This document shows, in pieces, positions 40,563 through 50,614 of a stretch of DNA of 64,000 nucleotides. The notes beneath the pieces were generated by a model. The model saw nothing but the letters and a program-made list of their open reading frames with translations. It had not been told where the DNA came from and made no database searches. This stretch comes from Mesorhizobium terrae (GTDB taxonomy: Bacteria > Pseudomonadota > Alphaproteobacteria > Rhizobiales > Rhizobiaceae). Where the stretch lies: assembly GCF_008727715.1 (NCBI RefSeq), contig NZ_CP044218.1:1-64000 (forward strand). Reading direction: 5' to 3'. Made by a program: the position numbers and the translations under genes. Every line of letters starts with the position of its first letter. Within the stretch, counting starts at the first letter, position 1.

Positions 40563-41957
40563 TCAGATAGGTTCGGCATACAGGCTGTTGAAGCCCGGAT
40601 GCGTGATTCGCACCTCGATAATGTCACCGATTTCGCCGGCCTTTTCATCAACAATCACCGGCTGCAACCATGGCGATCGGCCGACCTTCTGGCCGGCCTG
40701 GCGGCCGGGCTTCTCGATGAGCGTCGTCATGGTGCGACCGACCATGGATTGGGTGAAGGCCTGCTGCTGTTCGACGAGCAGAGCCTGCAGCGTATGCAGG
40801 CGCTCATCCTTCACCTTTTCCGGCACATGGTCCGGCATTTCGGCGCCCGGCGTGCCGGGGCGCGGCGAATATTTGAACGAAAAGGCCGACGCGTAGCCCA
40901 CTTCGCGCACCAGTCGCATCGTGTCCTCGAAATCCGCATCGGTCTCGCCGGGGAACCCGACGATGAAATCGCCCGACAGGGCGATATCGGAACGGGCGGC
41001 GCGAACGCGATCGAGCAGGCGCAGATAATCCACAGCCTTGTGGCGGCGGTTCATGGCCTTGAGGATGCGGTCGGAGCCCGACTGCACCGGCAGGTGCAGA
41101 TAAGGCATCAAGGTCGGCAGATCGCGATGGGCGGCGATCAGTTCGTCGTCCATGTCGCGCGGATGGCTGGTGGTATAGCGCAGGCGGGCAATGCCGGGGA
41201 TTTCCGCCAAACGATAGAGCAGCCGGCCAAGCCCCCATTCGGCGCCGTCCGCCCCCTCGCCGTGCCAGGCATTCACGTTCTGGCCGAGCAGCGTCACCTC
41301 GCGCACGCCGGCCTCGGCCAGGCGCTCGGCCTCGGCAACGATCTGCGTAACCGGGCGCGAGACTTCCGAACCGCGTGTATAGGGCACCACACAGAAGGTG
41401 CAGAACTTGTCGCAGCCTTCCTGCACGGTGAGGAAGGCGGCAACGCCGCGCTTGGCCACGTCGGCGCGCTTCGGCTGCGGCAGATGCTCGAACTTATCCT
41501 CGACAGCGTATTCGGTCTCGACGACACGGCCGCCGCCACGCACCCGGCGCAGCACGTCCGGCAGGCGGTGATAGGTCTGCGGTCCGATGACCAGATCGAC
41601 CGCCGGCGCCCGCCGGATGATCTCGCGACCCTCCGCCTGCGCCACGCAGCCGGCGACGCCAATCAGCATTTCGCGACCCGCCGCCGCCTTTTCCTGCTTC
41701 AGCTCGCGGATCCGGCCAAGCTCAGAATAGACCTTCTCCGCCGCCCGCTCGCGGATGTGGCAGGTGTTGAGCAGCACAAGATCGGCGTCTTCGATGATTT
41801 CGGTCGCGGCATAGCCGTCGGCGGCCAGCGCGTCGGTCATGCGCTGTGAATCGTAGACGTTCATCTGGCAGCCATAGGTCTTGACGAAGACCTTCTTCGG
41901 CGCCGGTGCCGTTTCGGCGCCGTTTTCGGTGTTCAGCGAAAGCGTTTCCAGTTCCAT
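40563..41957 (-). CDS. miaB: tRNA-2-methylthio-N6-dimethylallyladenosine synthase MiaB
   Basis: MiaB is a radical-SAM methylthiotransferase that adds a methylthio group to i6A37 in tRNA. From the ATG at 41957 the product is 464 residues. The auxiliary cluster cysteines are Cys30 (KTYGCQMN), Cys66 (NTCHIRE) and Cys104 (VAGCVAQ). The radical-SAM cluster cysteines are Cys182, Cys186 and Cys189 (GCDKFCTFC). A TRAM domain closes the C-terminus. Longer in-frame starts lie in the intergenic palindrome and are rejected. Confidence 0.96.
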   Translation of the reverse strand: MELETLSLNTENGAETAPAPKKVFVKTYGCQMNVYDSQRMTDALAADGYAATEIIEDADLVLLNTCHIRERAAEKVYSELGRIRELKQEKAAAGREMLIGVAGCVAQAEGREIIRRAPAVDLVIGPQTYHRLPDVLRRVRGGGRVVETEYAVEDKFEHLPQPKRADVAKRGVAAFLTVQEGCDKFCTFCVVPYTRGSEVSRPVTQIVAEAERLAEAGVREVTLLGQNVNAWHGEGADGAEWGLGRLLYRLAEIPGIARLRYTTSHPRDMDDELIAAHRDLPTLMPYLHLPVQSGSDRILKAMNRRHKAVDYLRLLDRVRAARSDIALSGDFIVGFPGETDADFEDTMRLVREVGYASAFSFKYSPRPGTPGAEMPDHVPEKVKDERLHTLQALLVEQQQAFTQSMVGRTMTTLIEKPGRQAGQKVGRSPWLQPVIVDEKAGEIGDIIEVRITHPGFNSLYAEPI

Positions 41958-42022
41958 GCGGCGGCTTCTAACGCTTTTCCGCATTGAAGGACAGGGGTTC
42001 GAGGCGCGACCCTGCGCCCGCG

Positions 42023-42049
42023 TCCCTTCTCCCACAAGGGGAGAAGGGA
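42023..42049. repeat. Short intergenic palindrome, shared core with 57714-57740
   Basis: Bases 42023-42033 and 42039-42049 form a perfect 11-pair stem with a five-base loop, core CCCTTCTCCC/GGGAGAAGGG. The same core appears within the larger palindrome at 57664-57770. It lies between plsC and miaB and could act as a transcript-end or processing hairpin. Palindromes of this wording are scattered through intergenic DNA of many rhizobia. Confidence 0.55.
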
Positions 42050-42056
42050 AGATGCC

Positions 42057-42851
42057 CTATTTGACCGGCTCGCCGAGTGCTGCCTGCATCATCTCGCGCA
42101 CACGGGCTTCCACCACCCGCGCCGTCTCCTTGCGGTTGGAGCGTTTGGAAAAGGCGATCGGTTCGCCGAAATGCACCTCGACGTCCAACCCACCCTCGGC
42201 AAGCAGCTGCTTGAGGTGCGGGCCGAGATCCTGGTCGCCGATCCACGACGCCACCGGGCGCCAGCGCCGACCGAGCGGCACGCCGTGGAGACGGGTGTAG
42301 GCGATCGCCACCGGCTGGATGAACACTTCTTCCGCCGCGCCTTCCGCGATGGCCATCGAGGCGGCACCGAACAGCGTGGTCTTGAACGGCAGCACCATGT
42401 TGCCGTCGCCGGTGGTACCTTCGGCGAACAGCACCATGGCATCGCCCTTGGCCAGCCGCGAAGCGATCTCGTTGGCTTGATCCCCCGAGCTGCGCTTGCG
42501 TTCGCGCTCGATGAAGACGGTGCGCTGCAGCTTCGACAGTTTGCCGATCGCCGGCCAGTTTTCCATGTCGGCGCGCGCGATGAACTTCACATCGACCAGC
42601 GAGCCGAGCACGAGGATGTCGGTCCAGGAGATGTGGTTGGAGGCGACCAGCAGCGGACGCTGATTGGACAGCGTGCCGTGGGTGTGCACCCTGATGCCGA
42701 GCGCGCGCGTCACGGCGCGGTGCCAGATCTTCAGGATGAAGGTTTCGGGCCACAATCGCGTCTTCATCGAAATGAGCTGCAGCGGCACCAGCACGACGGT
42801 CGCCGCAACGACACATCCAAAAGCCAGAACTGTCCTGATTTTTCCGATCAT
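42057..42851 (-). CDS. plsC: 1-acyl-sn-glycerol-3-phosphate acyltransferase (PlsC/OlsA type)
   Basis: Enzymes of this family transfer an acyl chain from ACP or CoA to a lysophospholipid or, in OlsA, to lyso-ornithine lipid. The 264-residue protein has one N-terminal membrane helix (about 8-27), the catalytic NHISWTD at 72-78 (H-x4-D) and the second motif FAEGTTGDG near residue 141. In Sinorhizobium the acyltransferase beside miaB is OlsA, so an ornithine-lipid role is possible by synteny. No olsB is in the window. It is 27 bases from rimI. Confidence 0.88.
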   Translation of the reverse strand: MIGKIRTVLAFGCVVAATVVLVPLQLISMKTRLWPETFILKIWHRAVTRALGIRVHTHGTLSNQRPLLVASNHISWTDILVLGSLVDVKFIARADMENWPAIGKLSKLQRTVFIERERKRSSGDQANEIASRLAKGDAMVLFAEGTTGDGNMVLPFKTTLFGAASMAIAEGAAEEVFIQPVAIAYTRLHGVPLGRRWRPVASWIGDQDLGPHLKQLLAEGGLDVEVHFGEPIAFSKRSNRKETARVVEARVREMMQAALGEPVK

Positions 42852-42878
42852 CCTGCCCCCGGGCGCTGCGTAACGGCG

Positions 42879-43370
42879 CTAGCGGAGATCGCGGCGCATG
42901 ACAAGCGCGCCGGTCGGTCCATGCTCGGGCGAGCGATAATAATTCGGCCGCTTGCCGACTTCGCGGAAACCAAGCCGGCGGTAGAGCGCCAGCGCCGCGA
43001 CATTGGTCTCATCGACTTCCAGGAACAGCGCCTCGGCGCGTTCGGCGTGCAGGTTGCGCAGCACCGCATCCATCAATTGCCAGCCGAGCCCTTGCCTGCG
43101 ATGCGTTCGGGCAACCGCCACGGTCAGGATTTCGGCCTCGCCGGCGGCGAGCCGCGCCAGCACGAAGCCGACCGGCGGCTTGGCGCCCTGGCCGACTTCA
43201 CGCGCCGTGAAGCCGAAGACGGTGTCCTGCGAAAGCAACGTCGCGAATTCGCCGTCGGTCCAGGGCCGCACGAAATCCTCGCGATGCAGGGCCGAGATGG
43301 CGGCGGCATCGGCGACCGACAAAGGTTCCAGCGCATAGTCGCGGCGCGAGGTGAGAAAAGGAATACGCAT
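42879..43370 (-). CDS. rimI: Ribosomal-protein-alanine N-acetyltransferase RimI
   Basis: RimI acetylates the N-terminal alanine of ribosomal protein S18. The 163-residue GNAT protein has ILTVAVARTHRRQGLGWQLM, with the acetyl-CoA loop RRQGLG, and FLEVDETNVAALALYRRLGF, the RimI-typical motif B. Its ATG overlaps the tsaB stop by one base (TGATG). The tsaB-rimI pair is a widespread arrangement. Confidence 0.92.
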   Translation of the reverse strand: MRIPFLTSRRDYALEPLSVADAAAISALHREDFVRPWTDGEFATLLSQDTVFGFTAREVGQGAKPPVGFVLARLAAGEAEILTVAVARTHRRQGLGWQLMDAVLRNLHAERAEALFLEVDETNVAALALYRRLGFREVGKRPNYYRSPEHGPTGALVMRRDLR

Positions 43371-44044
43371 CAGCCCGCCCTCGGCAGCACAAAGCCGGCC
43401 TGCGGCTTAGCATCGGCATCGCGCAGATAGACGGGTTTTGGCTTGTCGCCCGGCCCCTTGCGGGCAGCCAGGCGCGCATAGGTGGCGATGTCGGCGGTGG
43501 CGGCAAGCGGGCCGAAATCGAAGGCGCCGCCAGCCGCCTCGGCGACCGTCCGAGCCGCGTTGCCGGCAAGCACCGGCTTGTTCTCGTTGGCGATTGCCGC
43601 CGCTTCGGCCAGCGTGGCGATGGCAGGACCATGAACGGCAGCCCCATCGGCGCCGAACAGGGCGGCATGGATTTCGCCGCGCCCACCATCGAGCACGGCC
43701 AGGACGGTGCGGTTCGGGAAGGCTGTGGCCACTTCCGCGGCGAGCGCCTCCAGCGTGGTGACGCCGATCGCCGGGATTTTCAGCGCCAGCGCCAACCCGC
43801 GCGCGGCCGAGACGCCGACGCGGATGCCGGTGAAAGACCCGGGCCCGACGGAGACGGCGATGGCACCGAGATCGGCATAGGTGACGCCAGCCTCGCCAAG
43901 TGCCTTGTCGATGACCGCCATCAAATGCTCGGCATGGCCCTTGCCGAGATCGAGAACATGCCGACCCAGCATCGTGTCGGTCGCCGCGTCGTAGACACAG
44001 GCGGCGCACAGGCTGGCGGAACAATCGATGGCGAGCAGTTTCAT
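43370..44044 (-). CDS. tsaB: tRNA threonylcarbamoyladenosine biosynthesis protein TsaB
   Basis: TsaB pairs with TsaD and TsaE to make t6A37 in tRNAs reading ANN codons. The 224-residue protein has the ASKHA fold, with the opening LLAIDCSASLCAACVYD, the region HAEHLMAVIDKAL, and SVGPGSFTGIRVGVSAARGLAL, the TsaB signature. It is coupled to rimI by a one-base overlap. It heads the long minus-strand housekeeping run. Confidence 0.94.
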   Translation of the reverse strand: MKLLAIDCSASLCAACVYDAATDTMLGRHVLDLGKGHAEHLMAVIDKALGEAGVTYADLGAIAVSVGPGSFTGIRVGVSAARGLALALKIPAIGVTTLEALAAEVATAFPNRTVLAVLDGGRGEIHAALFGADGAAVHGPAIATLAEAAAIANENKPVLAGNAARTVAEAAGGAFDFGPLAATADIATYARLAARKGPGDKPKPVYLRDADAKPQAGFVLPRAG

Positions 44045-44131
44045 CCCAGCTTCGCCTAACCGATCGCCGCGCTGCCTACAAGCGGACTCGATGCTTAGCC
44101 GGGCACGGGCAGCGCGATGGCGCCATCTGGA

Positions 44132-46318
44132 CTAAGCGCCAGCGCCGCCGTTCAGTTTCGCCTTGAGCTCGAGCCTGCGCTTGTGGAGGACCGGCTCGGT
44201 ATAGCCGTTCGGTTGGTCGCGGCCCTTGAACACCAGGTCGCAGGCGGCGCGGAAGGCGATGGACTGGTCGAAGTCCGGCGCCATCGGGCGGTAGTTCGGG
44301 TCGCCGACATTCTGGGTGTCGACGATGACGGCCATGCGCTGCAGCGAATCCAGCACCTGGATGTGCGAGCAGATGTCGTGATGCAGCCAGTTGGCGATGT
44401 GCTGCGAGGAGATGCGCAGCGTGGCGCGGTCTTCCATCAGGCCGATATCGTTGATGTCGGGCACCTTGGAGCAGCCGACGCCCTGGTCGATCCAGCGCAC
44501 GACATAACCCAGTATGCCTTGCGCGTTGTTGTCGATCTCGCGCTGGATTTCGTCCGGCGTCCAGTTCGGGCGCTTGATCACAGGCACGGTCAGGATGTCG
44601 TCGAGCTTGGCCTTCGGCCGGCTCTTCAGGCTTTCCTGCACGGCGTGCACGTCCACCTTGTGATAGTGCGTGGCATGCAGCGTGGCGGCCGTCGGCGACG
44701 GCACCCAGGCGGTGTTGGCACCGGCCCTGGGATGGGCGATCTTCTGTTCCAGCATCGCCGCCATCAGGTCGGGCATCGCCCACATGCCCTTGCCGATCTG
44801 GGCATGGCCGGCGAGGCCGCATTCCAGCCCGGTGTCGACGTTCCAGTTCTCATAGGCCGAGATCCAGGCCGCCTGCTTCATGTCGCCCTTGCGCAGCATG
44901 GCGCCGGCTTCCATCGAGGTGTGAATCTCGTCGCCGGTGCGGTCGAGGAAGCCGGTGTTGATGAACACAACCCGTTCTCTGGCAGCACGAATGCATTCCT
45001 TGAGGTTGACGGTGGTGCGCCGCTCCTCGTCCATGATGCCCATCTTGATCGTGTTGGGCTTCATGCCGATCAGCTTCTCGACGCGGCCGAAGATCTCGAC
45101 GGCGAAGGCGACCTCCTCCGGTCCGTGCATCTTCGGCTTGACGACATAGACCGAACCCTCGCGCGAGTTGGCGCGGCGGCCGTTTTCGCCGACATCGTGC
45201 AGCGCGATCAGGCCGGTGATGGCCGCGTCCATGATGCCTTCGGGCACTTCCGAACCGTCGGACAACAGGATGGCCGGATTGGTCATCAGGTGGCCGACAT
45301 TGCGCACCAGCATCAGCGAGCGGCACTTGAGCGGGAAGGTCGAGCCGTCGGGCGCGGTGTAATCGAGGTCGGGATTGAGCTTGCGGGTGAAGCTTTTGCC
45401 GCCCTTCACCACCTCCTCCTGGAGGTCGCCCCTCATCAGGCCGAGCCAATTGCGGTAGACGACGACCTTGTCCTCGGCATCGACGGCCGCGACCGAATCC
45501 TCGCAGTCCATGATGGTGGTGAGTGCCGATTCCAGCCAGACGTCGGAAATGTGGGCGGCGTCGGTCTTGCCGATGGTCGAACTGGGATCGATCAGGATCT
45601 CGATATGCAGGCCGTTGTTGGCGAGCAGGAACTGGCCGGGCGCGGCCGCCTCGCCGAGATAGCCGGCGAACTGGTCCGGCCGCTTGAGGCCGGTGGTGCG
45701 GCCACCGGCGAGCGACACGCGCAGCGCGCCTGCATTGACCGAAAAGGAGCGCGCATCCTGCCACAGTGCACCATCCAGCGGTGCAACCTCGTTCAGGAAA
45801 TTGCGCGCCCAGGCGATCACCTTCTCGCCGCGCTTGGGGTTGTAGTGCTTGCTCTTTTCGGCGCCGTCGGTCTCGGGAATGGCGTCGGTGCCATAGAGCG
45901 CGTCATAGAGTGAACCCCAGCGGGCATTGGCGGCGTTCAGCGCGTAGCGCGCATTCATCACCGGCACCACCAGCTGCGGGCCGGCCACCACCGCGATCTC
46001 GGCATCGACATTGTCGGTGGAGACGCTGAAGGCAGGGCCTTCAGGCAATAGGTAGCCGATCTCTTTGAGAAAATCCTTGTAGACGGCGACATCGACCGGC
46101 GCGCCATTGTCGCGATACCAACGGTCGATCTTGTCCTGGAAATCGTCGCGTTTCTTCAGGAGCGCGCGGTTCGTCGGCGCGAGATCGTGCACCAGTTTGG
46201 AAAAGCCGGCCCAGAAGTCGGCGGCGTTCACGCCGGTGCCGGCAACAGCCTCGTTGGCGACGAAGTCATGGAGTTCGCGGGCGATCTGCAATCCGGCGAT
46301 CTCGATCCGATCGGTCAT
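44132..46318 (-). CDS. glcB: Malate synthase G
   Basis: Malate synthase condenses glyoxylate and acetyl-CoA to malate in the glyoxylate cycle or in glycolate/glyoxylate use. The 728-residue length fits the single-chain G form (E. coli 723). Recognisable segments include [21 protein letters not shown] wording, the active-site [11 protein letters not shown] region, and [30 protein letters not shown] broken across the barrel. No isocitrate lyase is in the window. It is separated from tsaB by 87 bases and from the hydantoinase-like gene by 125. Confidence 0.96.
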   Translation of the reverse strand: MTDRIEIAGLQIARELHDFVANEAVAGTGVNAADFWAGFSKLVHDLAPTNRALLKKRDDFQDKIDRWYRDNGAPVDVAVYKDFLKEIGYLLPEGPAFSVSTDNVDAEIAVVAGPQLVVPVMNARYALNAANARWGSLYDALYGTDAIPETDGAEKSKHYNPKRGEKVIAWARNFLNEVAPLDGALWQDARSFSVNAGALRVSLAGGRTTGLKRPDQFAGYLGEAAAPGQFLLANNGLHIEILIDPSSTIGKTDAAHISDVWLESALTTIMDCEDSVAAVDAEDKVVVYRNWLGLMRGDLQEEVVKGGKSFTRKLNPDLDYTAPDGSTFPLKCRSLMLVRNVGHLMTNPAILLSDGSEVPEGIMDAAITGLIALHDVGENGRRANSREGSVYVVKPKMHGPEEVAFAVEIFGRVEKLIGMKPNTIKMGIMDEERRTTVNLKECIRAARERVVFINTGFLDRTGDEIHTSMEAGAMLRKGDMKQAAWISAYENWNVDTGLECGLAGHAQIGKGMWAMPDLMAAMLEQKIAHPRAGANTAWVPSPTAATLHATHYHKVDVHAVQESLKSRPKAKLDDILTVPVIKRPNWTPDEIQREIDNNAQGILGYVVRWIDQGVGCSKVPDINDIGLMEDRATLRISSQHIANWLHHDICSHIQVLDSLQRMAVIVDTQNVGDPNYRPMAPDFDQSIAFRAACDLVFKGRDQPNGYTEPVLHKRRLELKAKLNGGAGA

Positions 46319-46443
46319 CTACAGTCTCCAGAAATGCCGCCCCGGGAGAAGGGCGGGTAGGATGCGCGGCCTTTGGCACGCCAGCGCTGCCCGGTCAATT
46401 CGTCGTCAGTCGCAAAGCCGGTGTCGCGGGGGAGCAAACCCGG

Positions 46444-48498
46444 TTACGCAGCGATACGCGGCCGGCCGGCGGCCGTTGCCACGATATGCGCCTCGATGAA
46501 CATGCGCTGGCCCTCGACGACGGAAGCGCGGATATCGTGCGCCACATCGATCTCGGCGGTGTCGGTGCCGGCCTCGTTGGCGCGGCTGGCGACCAGCTTC
46601 CTGACATCGGCCTCGGCCTTGGCGAGCGCATCCGCCTCATTGAGGAAGTCGCGCACGCCCTCGCCCGAGGAAACCCGGAACAGACCTTCCTTCGGCTGGC
46701 TGACGCGGGCTTCCGCCGTCACCCGCACCTGGCCGACTACCGCGCCCAACGCGTTGGCGACATCGGTGTCGACCGGCACCACGCATTCATTGCCGACCAG
46801 CGGAGCCAGCGCCGCGTAGTGCAACGGCGCCGAGGCGCCGAGGCCGATCACCGGCCGGTCGAGCGCCACGGTCAGCCGCGCGATGCCGGGATGGGCGTCG
46901 ACCGCGCGCTGCACCAGCGCGTGTGCCACTGTGGCGGCGCCATCCAGCCCGTCCTCGGCGAAGGCGGTTTCCAGGATGACTTCAGCCGAAAATCGGGTGA
47001 GCGCCACCAGCACGCGTTCCGAAATCTCTTCCGGCGAGGCCGCTATGGGCTGGCCGCGCCCGTCCTTGCGGCGGGCGAAGAGTTCGGCGCCGAGCCGGGC
47101 GGCCTTGGCATCCCAGTTCGCCTGCTTGCCCAGAGTGTGCGCGGCATCCGACGGGGTGAAACCGCAGACATGCACCAGGCCGCGCGCCACCAGCCGGTTC
47201 AGCGTCGCGTTCTGCGCGTTGGAGGTCAGCAGCCGGTCGATCGGCAGCGGCACGGCGCCGATTGCCTCGTAGAGCTTGGCCTCCGGCGTGGTCAGCCCCG
47301 CCGCCAGCCGCTCCGGCACACCAGTGCGCACGGCGAAGCGTCCGTCCATGCGGCCGGGGTTCGGCGCGCGCAGCTGCCGTTCCAGCTCGGCGATCACCGC
47401 CTCGCCATGGGCAAGGCCGGCCAGCGCCAGCGGCACGACACGGCGCGGCCCAAGCAGGATCTTCGGCGACAGCCCGCCCTCTTCCAATGCCACTTCGGAA
47501 TCGCCGCCGAGACCGAAGGTGCGCATGGCCACCGCCTCCACCATGGTGCGGAAGCCGCCGACGGTGGCGCCTTCCGGATCGAGCCGCGGCCGGCCCTTGT
47601 CGAGCACGGCAACGTCTGTAGTGGTGCCGCCGATGTCGGAGACGACCGCATCGTCCAGCCCGGTCATGTGGCGGGCGCCGACCAGCGAGGCGGCGGGGCC
47701 CGAAAGAATGGTCTCGATCGGCCGCTGGCGGGCGAAATCGGCCGAGACCAGCGCGCCGTCGCCACGCACCACCATCAGCGGTGCTGCGATGCCGCGCTCG
47801 GCCAGAAACCCTTCCGTCGCCGCCACCAGCCGGTCGATCATGGCGATCAGCCGCGCATTGAGCAGTGTCGTCAGCGCCCGGCGCGGCCCGCCAAGCTTGG
47901 ACGACAATTCGTGGCTGGAGGTGACCGGCAGGCCGGTCTTTTCGCGGATCAGTTCGCGCGCGGCGAGCTCGTGGGCGGGGTTGCGCGTGGCGAAATAGGC
48001 GCAGACCGCAAAACCCGAGACGGAGCGGCCAAGCTCCGGCAGCGCCGCTTCCAGCTCGGAAAGGTCGAGGGCGGCGGCATTGCCGTGCACGTCATGACCG
48101 CCGGGGCAGAAGAACACCGGGTCGGTGCCGAGCGCGCTTTTGAGGCCGTCGCGCTCCAGATCGGCCTCGCCGAAGCCGATCATGATCAGCGCCACGCGCC
48201 CACCCTGCCCTTCCACCAGGGCGTTGGTGGCGAGCGTCGTCGACATCGAGACCAGCTTGATGGAGGCCGGATCGGCGCCGGTCTTTTCGAGCACCTGGCC
48301 GACCGCGCCCGAAATGCCGACGGCGAGATCGTGCCGGGTGGTCAGCGACTTCGCCTTGGCGACCACGGTGCCCTTGGACCCCGTCGAGCCCTCCGACCAC
48401 AGAACCGCGTCCGTATAGGTGCCGCCGGTGTCGATGCCCAGGAACAGCGGGCCCGGGAACAGCGGGTTGTTGGATTGGGGTCGGGATCTGGCGTTCAT
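46444..48498 (-). CDS. Hydantoinase/oxoprolinase family protein (HyuA-like)
   Basis: Members hydrolyse N-methylhydantoin, 5-oxoproline or carboxylate ketones such as acetone in ATP-dependent reactions, usually with a HyuB partner. The 684-residue protein has the N-terminal ATP-binding motif GIDTGGTYTDAV (about 21-32), the second phosphate motif SDIGGTTTDVAVLD in the Hydantoinase_A domain (about 200-490), and the segment ILSGPAASLVGAR. No hyuB-like gene is adjacent, so it may act alone, with a distant partner, or on another substrate. Family membership is clear; the reaction is not. Confidence 0.85.
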   Translation of the reverse strand: MNARSRPQSNNPLFPGPLFLGIDTGGTYTDAVLWSEGSTGSKGTVVAKAKSLTTRHDLAVGISGAVGQVLEKTGADPASIKLVSMSTTLATNALVEGQGGRVALIMIGFGEADLERDGLKSALGTDPVFFCPGGHDVHGNAAALDLSELEAALPELGRSVSGFAVCAYFATRNPAHELAARELIREKTGLPVTSSHELSSKLGGPRRALTTLLNARLIAMIDRLVAATEGFLAERGIAAPLMVVRGDGALVSADFARQRPIETILSGPAASLVGARHMTGLDDAVVSDIGGTTTDVAVLDKGRPRLDPEGATVGGFRTMVEAVAMRTFGLGGDSEVALEEGGLSPKILLGPRRVVPLALAGLAHGEAVIAELERQLRAPNPGRMDGRFAVRTGVPERLAAGLTTPEAKLYEAIGAVPLPIDRLLTSNAQNATLNRLVARGLVHVCGFTPSDAAHTLGKQANWDAKAARLGAELFARRKDGRGQPIAASPEEISERVLVALTRFSAEVILETAFAEDGLDGAATVAHALVQRAVDAHPGIARLTVALDRPVIGLGASAPLHYAALAPLVGNECVVPVDTDVANALGAVVGQVRVTAEARVSQPKEGLFRVSSGEGVRDFLNEADALAKAEADVRKLVASRANEAGTDTAEIDVAHDIRASVVEGQRMFIEAHIVATAAGRPRIAA

Positions 48499-48603
48499 GG
48501 TCTGCGTGGTCCGGCATGGGAAGCAACTTTGCCCAAGCCCTTAACGCAAGCCGCCGGCGAAGGGAAACCGCCAGCCCCGCCCTTTCACCGACCCAGCGCC
48601 GTC

Positions 48604-49614
48604 TCACCAATTGCGGTTCAGCCAGCGCCGCGCCGGGTTTTCGACGAGATAATAGCTGCCAAGCGCGCAGGCGAAGGTGAGGCCGAGCATCGGCAGCGCC
48701 GGACTGCCCTTGAAATAGACGAACTTGTAATAGGGCTGCTGCCACAGATAGAGCGAATAGGACCACAGGCCGAGCTGCGCCGCCGGGCGCCACGACAACA
48801 GGCCGGTCAGCCGCACGGGCGCGAAATCCAGCGTGTTGACCGCGATCGCCAGGAACAGGGTTCCGGCCATGTAGTGCAGCGGCATCGGCACCGCGTCGAG
48901 GAAGAACAGCGTGCCTAACAAAACCGCCACCGGCGCGATCGCCGGGTGCTGCATGGCGGCGCGCCAGCGCGGAAACGTCTTCAGCCAGCACAGAAGCGCC
49001 GAGACCAGGATCGAGGCGATGTGGGTGTCGGTGCGCCAGTAGCTGGCATCGAAACCGAGCTGGAACACCCAGTAGGACACCGCCCCGCTGACCATCGAAA
49101 GCACCGCAAGCGCGGCCAGCACGACGGCCAGCCGGCGCCGGGCGACCAGCACGCTGATCAGCGCCAGCGCCACATAGGCGTGCTCTTCCACGCAGAGCGA
49201 CCAGATGTGGTCGAGCGCACCGGCGCGGTTGATGAGGATGCCGACATAATTATAGGTGAAGGTGAGCGCGGTGAGCGCCGCCTTCCATTTATAGGCGACG
49301 AAGGTGCCGGCGAAGAGCACCATGCCGGCCAGCACGAACACCAGCAACGCCGGGTAGATGCGCGAGAAACGCCGCTTGAAGAAAGCTTTTAGCGGATAAT
49401 TCTCGATGAACAGGATCTCGGCCATCAGCCGGCCGGACAAAACGAAGAAGAACTCGACGCCGAGCAGAGCCAGATTGATGCCCGGCACCGGCAGGAAATG
49501 GCCGATGAGCACCAGCGCGATGGAAAGGCCGCGCCAGCCGTCGAGATAAAGAAGCCGGGCGCGCACGGCCTGGGCTGGCGCGGCTTCAAGCCGCGCGATG
49601 GTCGCCGTCGTCAA
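48604..49614 (-). CDS. Acyltransferase-3 family membrane protein
   Basis: This family (OafA/NodX type) transfers acyl groups to extracellular sugars of O-antigen, exopolysaccharide or Nod factor. The protein is about 336 residues with roughly ten membrane helices. The family motifs are YLDGWRGLSIALVLIGHF, with the catalytic His, then VEFFFVLSGRLMAEIL and RRFSRIYPALLVF. A TTG at 49614 with AGGGAG six bases upstream is chosen; a TTG two codons earlier has no spacing from that site. The acceptor is unknown. It is the last gene with normal base composition before the AT-rich cassette. Confidence 0.85.
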   Translation of the reverse strand: MTTATIARLEAAPAQAVRARLLYLDGWRGLSIALVLIGHFLPVPGINLALLGVEFFFVLSGRLMAEILFIENYPLKAFFKRRFSRIYPALLVFVLAGMVLFAGTFVAYKWKAALTALTFTYNYVGILINRAGALDHIWSLCVEEHAYVALALISVLVARRRLAVVLAALAVLSMVSGAVSYWVFQLGFDASYWRTDTHIASILVSALLCWLKTFPRWRAAMQHPAIAPVAVLLGTLFFLDAVPMPLHYMAGTLFLAIAVNTLDFAPVRLTGLLSWRPAAQLGLWSYSLYLWQQPYYKFVYFKGSPALPMLGLTFACALGSYYLVENPARRWLNRNW

Positions 49615-49791
49615 GATCAACTCCCTGACCAGACAGAACCCGGCGGGCGACCCAAGCCCATTCAGCCACCGGAAGGTGACCGAGCCTAACGGACGGCCTT
49701 TCGCATCGCAACAATTGATGTGCGCGTGCGAAGGGAAGGCGATGGCGGCGGAGGCGCCGCGGCACTATGCCCACCAATTTCACAGAATACA

Positions 49792-50604
49792 CTAGCTGAA
49801 TTTCTTCATACAGCTTATAATCGACACCGTATGAAGAGGAACTTTCTGTCGTAAAGTCTTCTCTGCTTTATATTTCTTATGAGCTACCTTAATTCGCTCC
49901 GAGTTAATCTTCGTTATAAGATCCGCAATAAATGAGTCTAAGTGATTTACAGGAGCTGCATTGCGAAGTGTATGTGCCAATTGCCCCAACGTCATCTTGA
50001 ATACGGAAGCTCTGGTTGGATTCGCAGGCTTCCCTTTTTTTGAGTAGATAGTCAGTCGTGTCGACTGAATTGCTGCCCAGAGATAGGGGCGAACGCGATT
50101 TTCCAAGGCAATACATGCATCCTCGAACCCCTCGCGCCAGTTGCCTTTATCAAAATTCTCATAAGCCGGACCCAATTCCACTCTAAGCGGCTTAGAAAGC
50201 CCGGCAAGAACAGGCAAAGTTATCTGAAATGCGATGTCGCTCGCATCAAGAAGGTGGATTCTGGTATTATTTGCGAATGAAATTAAGCCTATTTTCCTCT
50301 TTGCCAACAGCGCCATCGTATTTTCAGAGACGGCTTTTGTTGTTACGAACATAAGCTGAGTGTCCGTCTCACAAGCATTGCAATAACATTTCCATTCATC
50401 AACACGGTCAGCATCAATTTCGGAAACGACCTCCACAACCACTCTTGTTGGCTTGCGTACCGCAACAAAAGCTGGTGTGAACGGAAACCCAAGTTCATTT
50501 GGTTCACGTCTAATTACATACCCCAGATCGGCAAAATGTTGTTCAGCGTCAGCAGCCGCCGCCAAAGACGATTCAGACAATGTCCTATATGAACCCGCCG
50601 CCAT
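49792..50604 (-). CDS. Unknown protein: degenerate PD-(D/E)xK-like plus HEPN-like domains
   Basis: I do not recognise a named family. The first 135 of 270 residues resemble a restriction-endonuclease-like fold: an early REPNELGF (33-40), then TPAFVAV where nucleases have PD, then VEVVSE (57-62) where nucleases have ExK. The expected Asp (45) and Lys (60) are Ala and Val, so the site looks dead. A cluster CYCNAC gives Cys73, Cys75 and Cys78. The second half (about 150-260) is helical, with GNWREGFEDACIALENRVRPYL and an R-x4-H motif at Arg237-His242 (SERIKVAHKK), as in HEPN ribonucleases. It starts 10 bases after the ParB-like stop. The domain calls are by eye. Confidence 0.6.
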   Translation of the reverse strand: MAAGSYRTLSESSLAAAADAEQHFADLGYVIRREPNELGFPFTPAFVAVRKPTRVVVEVVSEIDADRVDEWKCYCNACETDTQLMFVTTKAVSENTMALLAKRKIGLISFANNTRIHLLDASDIAFQITLPVLAGLSKPLRVELGPAYENFDKGNWREGFEDACIALENRVRPYLWAAIQSTRLTIYSKKGKPANPTRASVFKMTLGQLAHTLRNAAPVNHLDSFIADLITKINSERIKVAHKKYKAEKTLRQKVPLHTVSIISCMKKFS

Positions 50605-50614
50605 TAGGAGAATA

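Noticed and set aside
46486..48918. Long plus-strand open frame opposite the hydantoinase-like gene
   Set aside because: Antisense shadow; composition and wording are typical of a mirrored high-GC gene.
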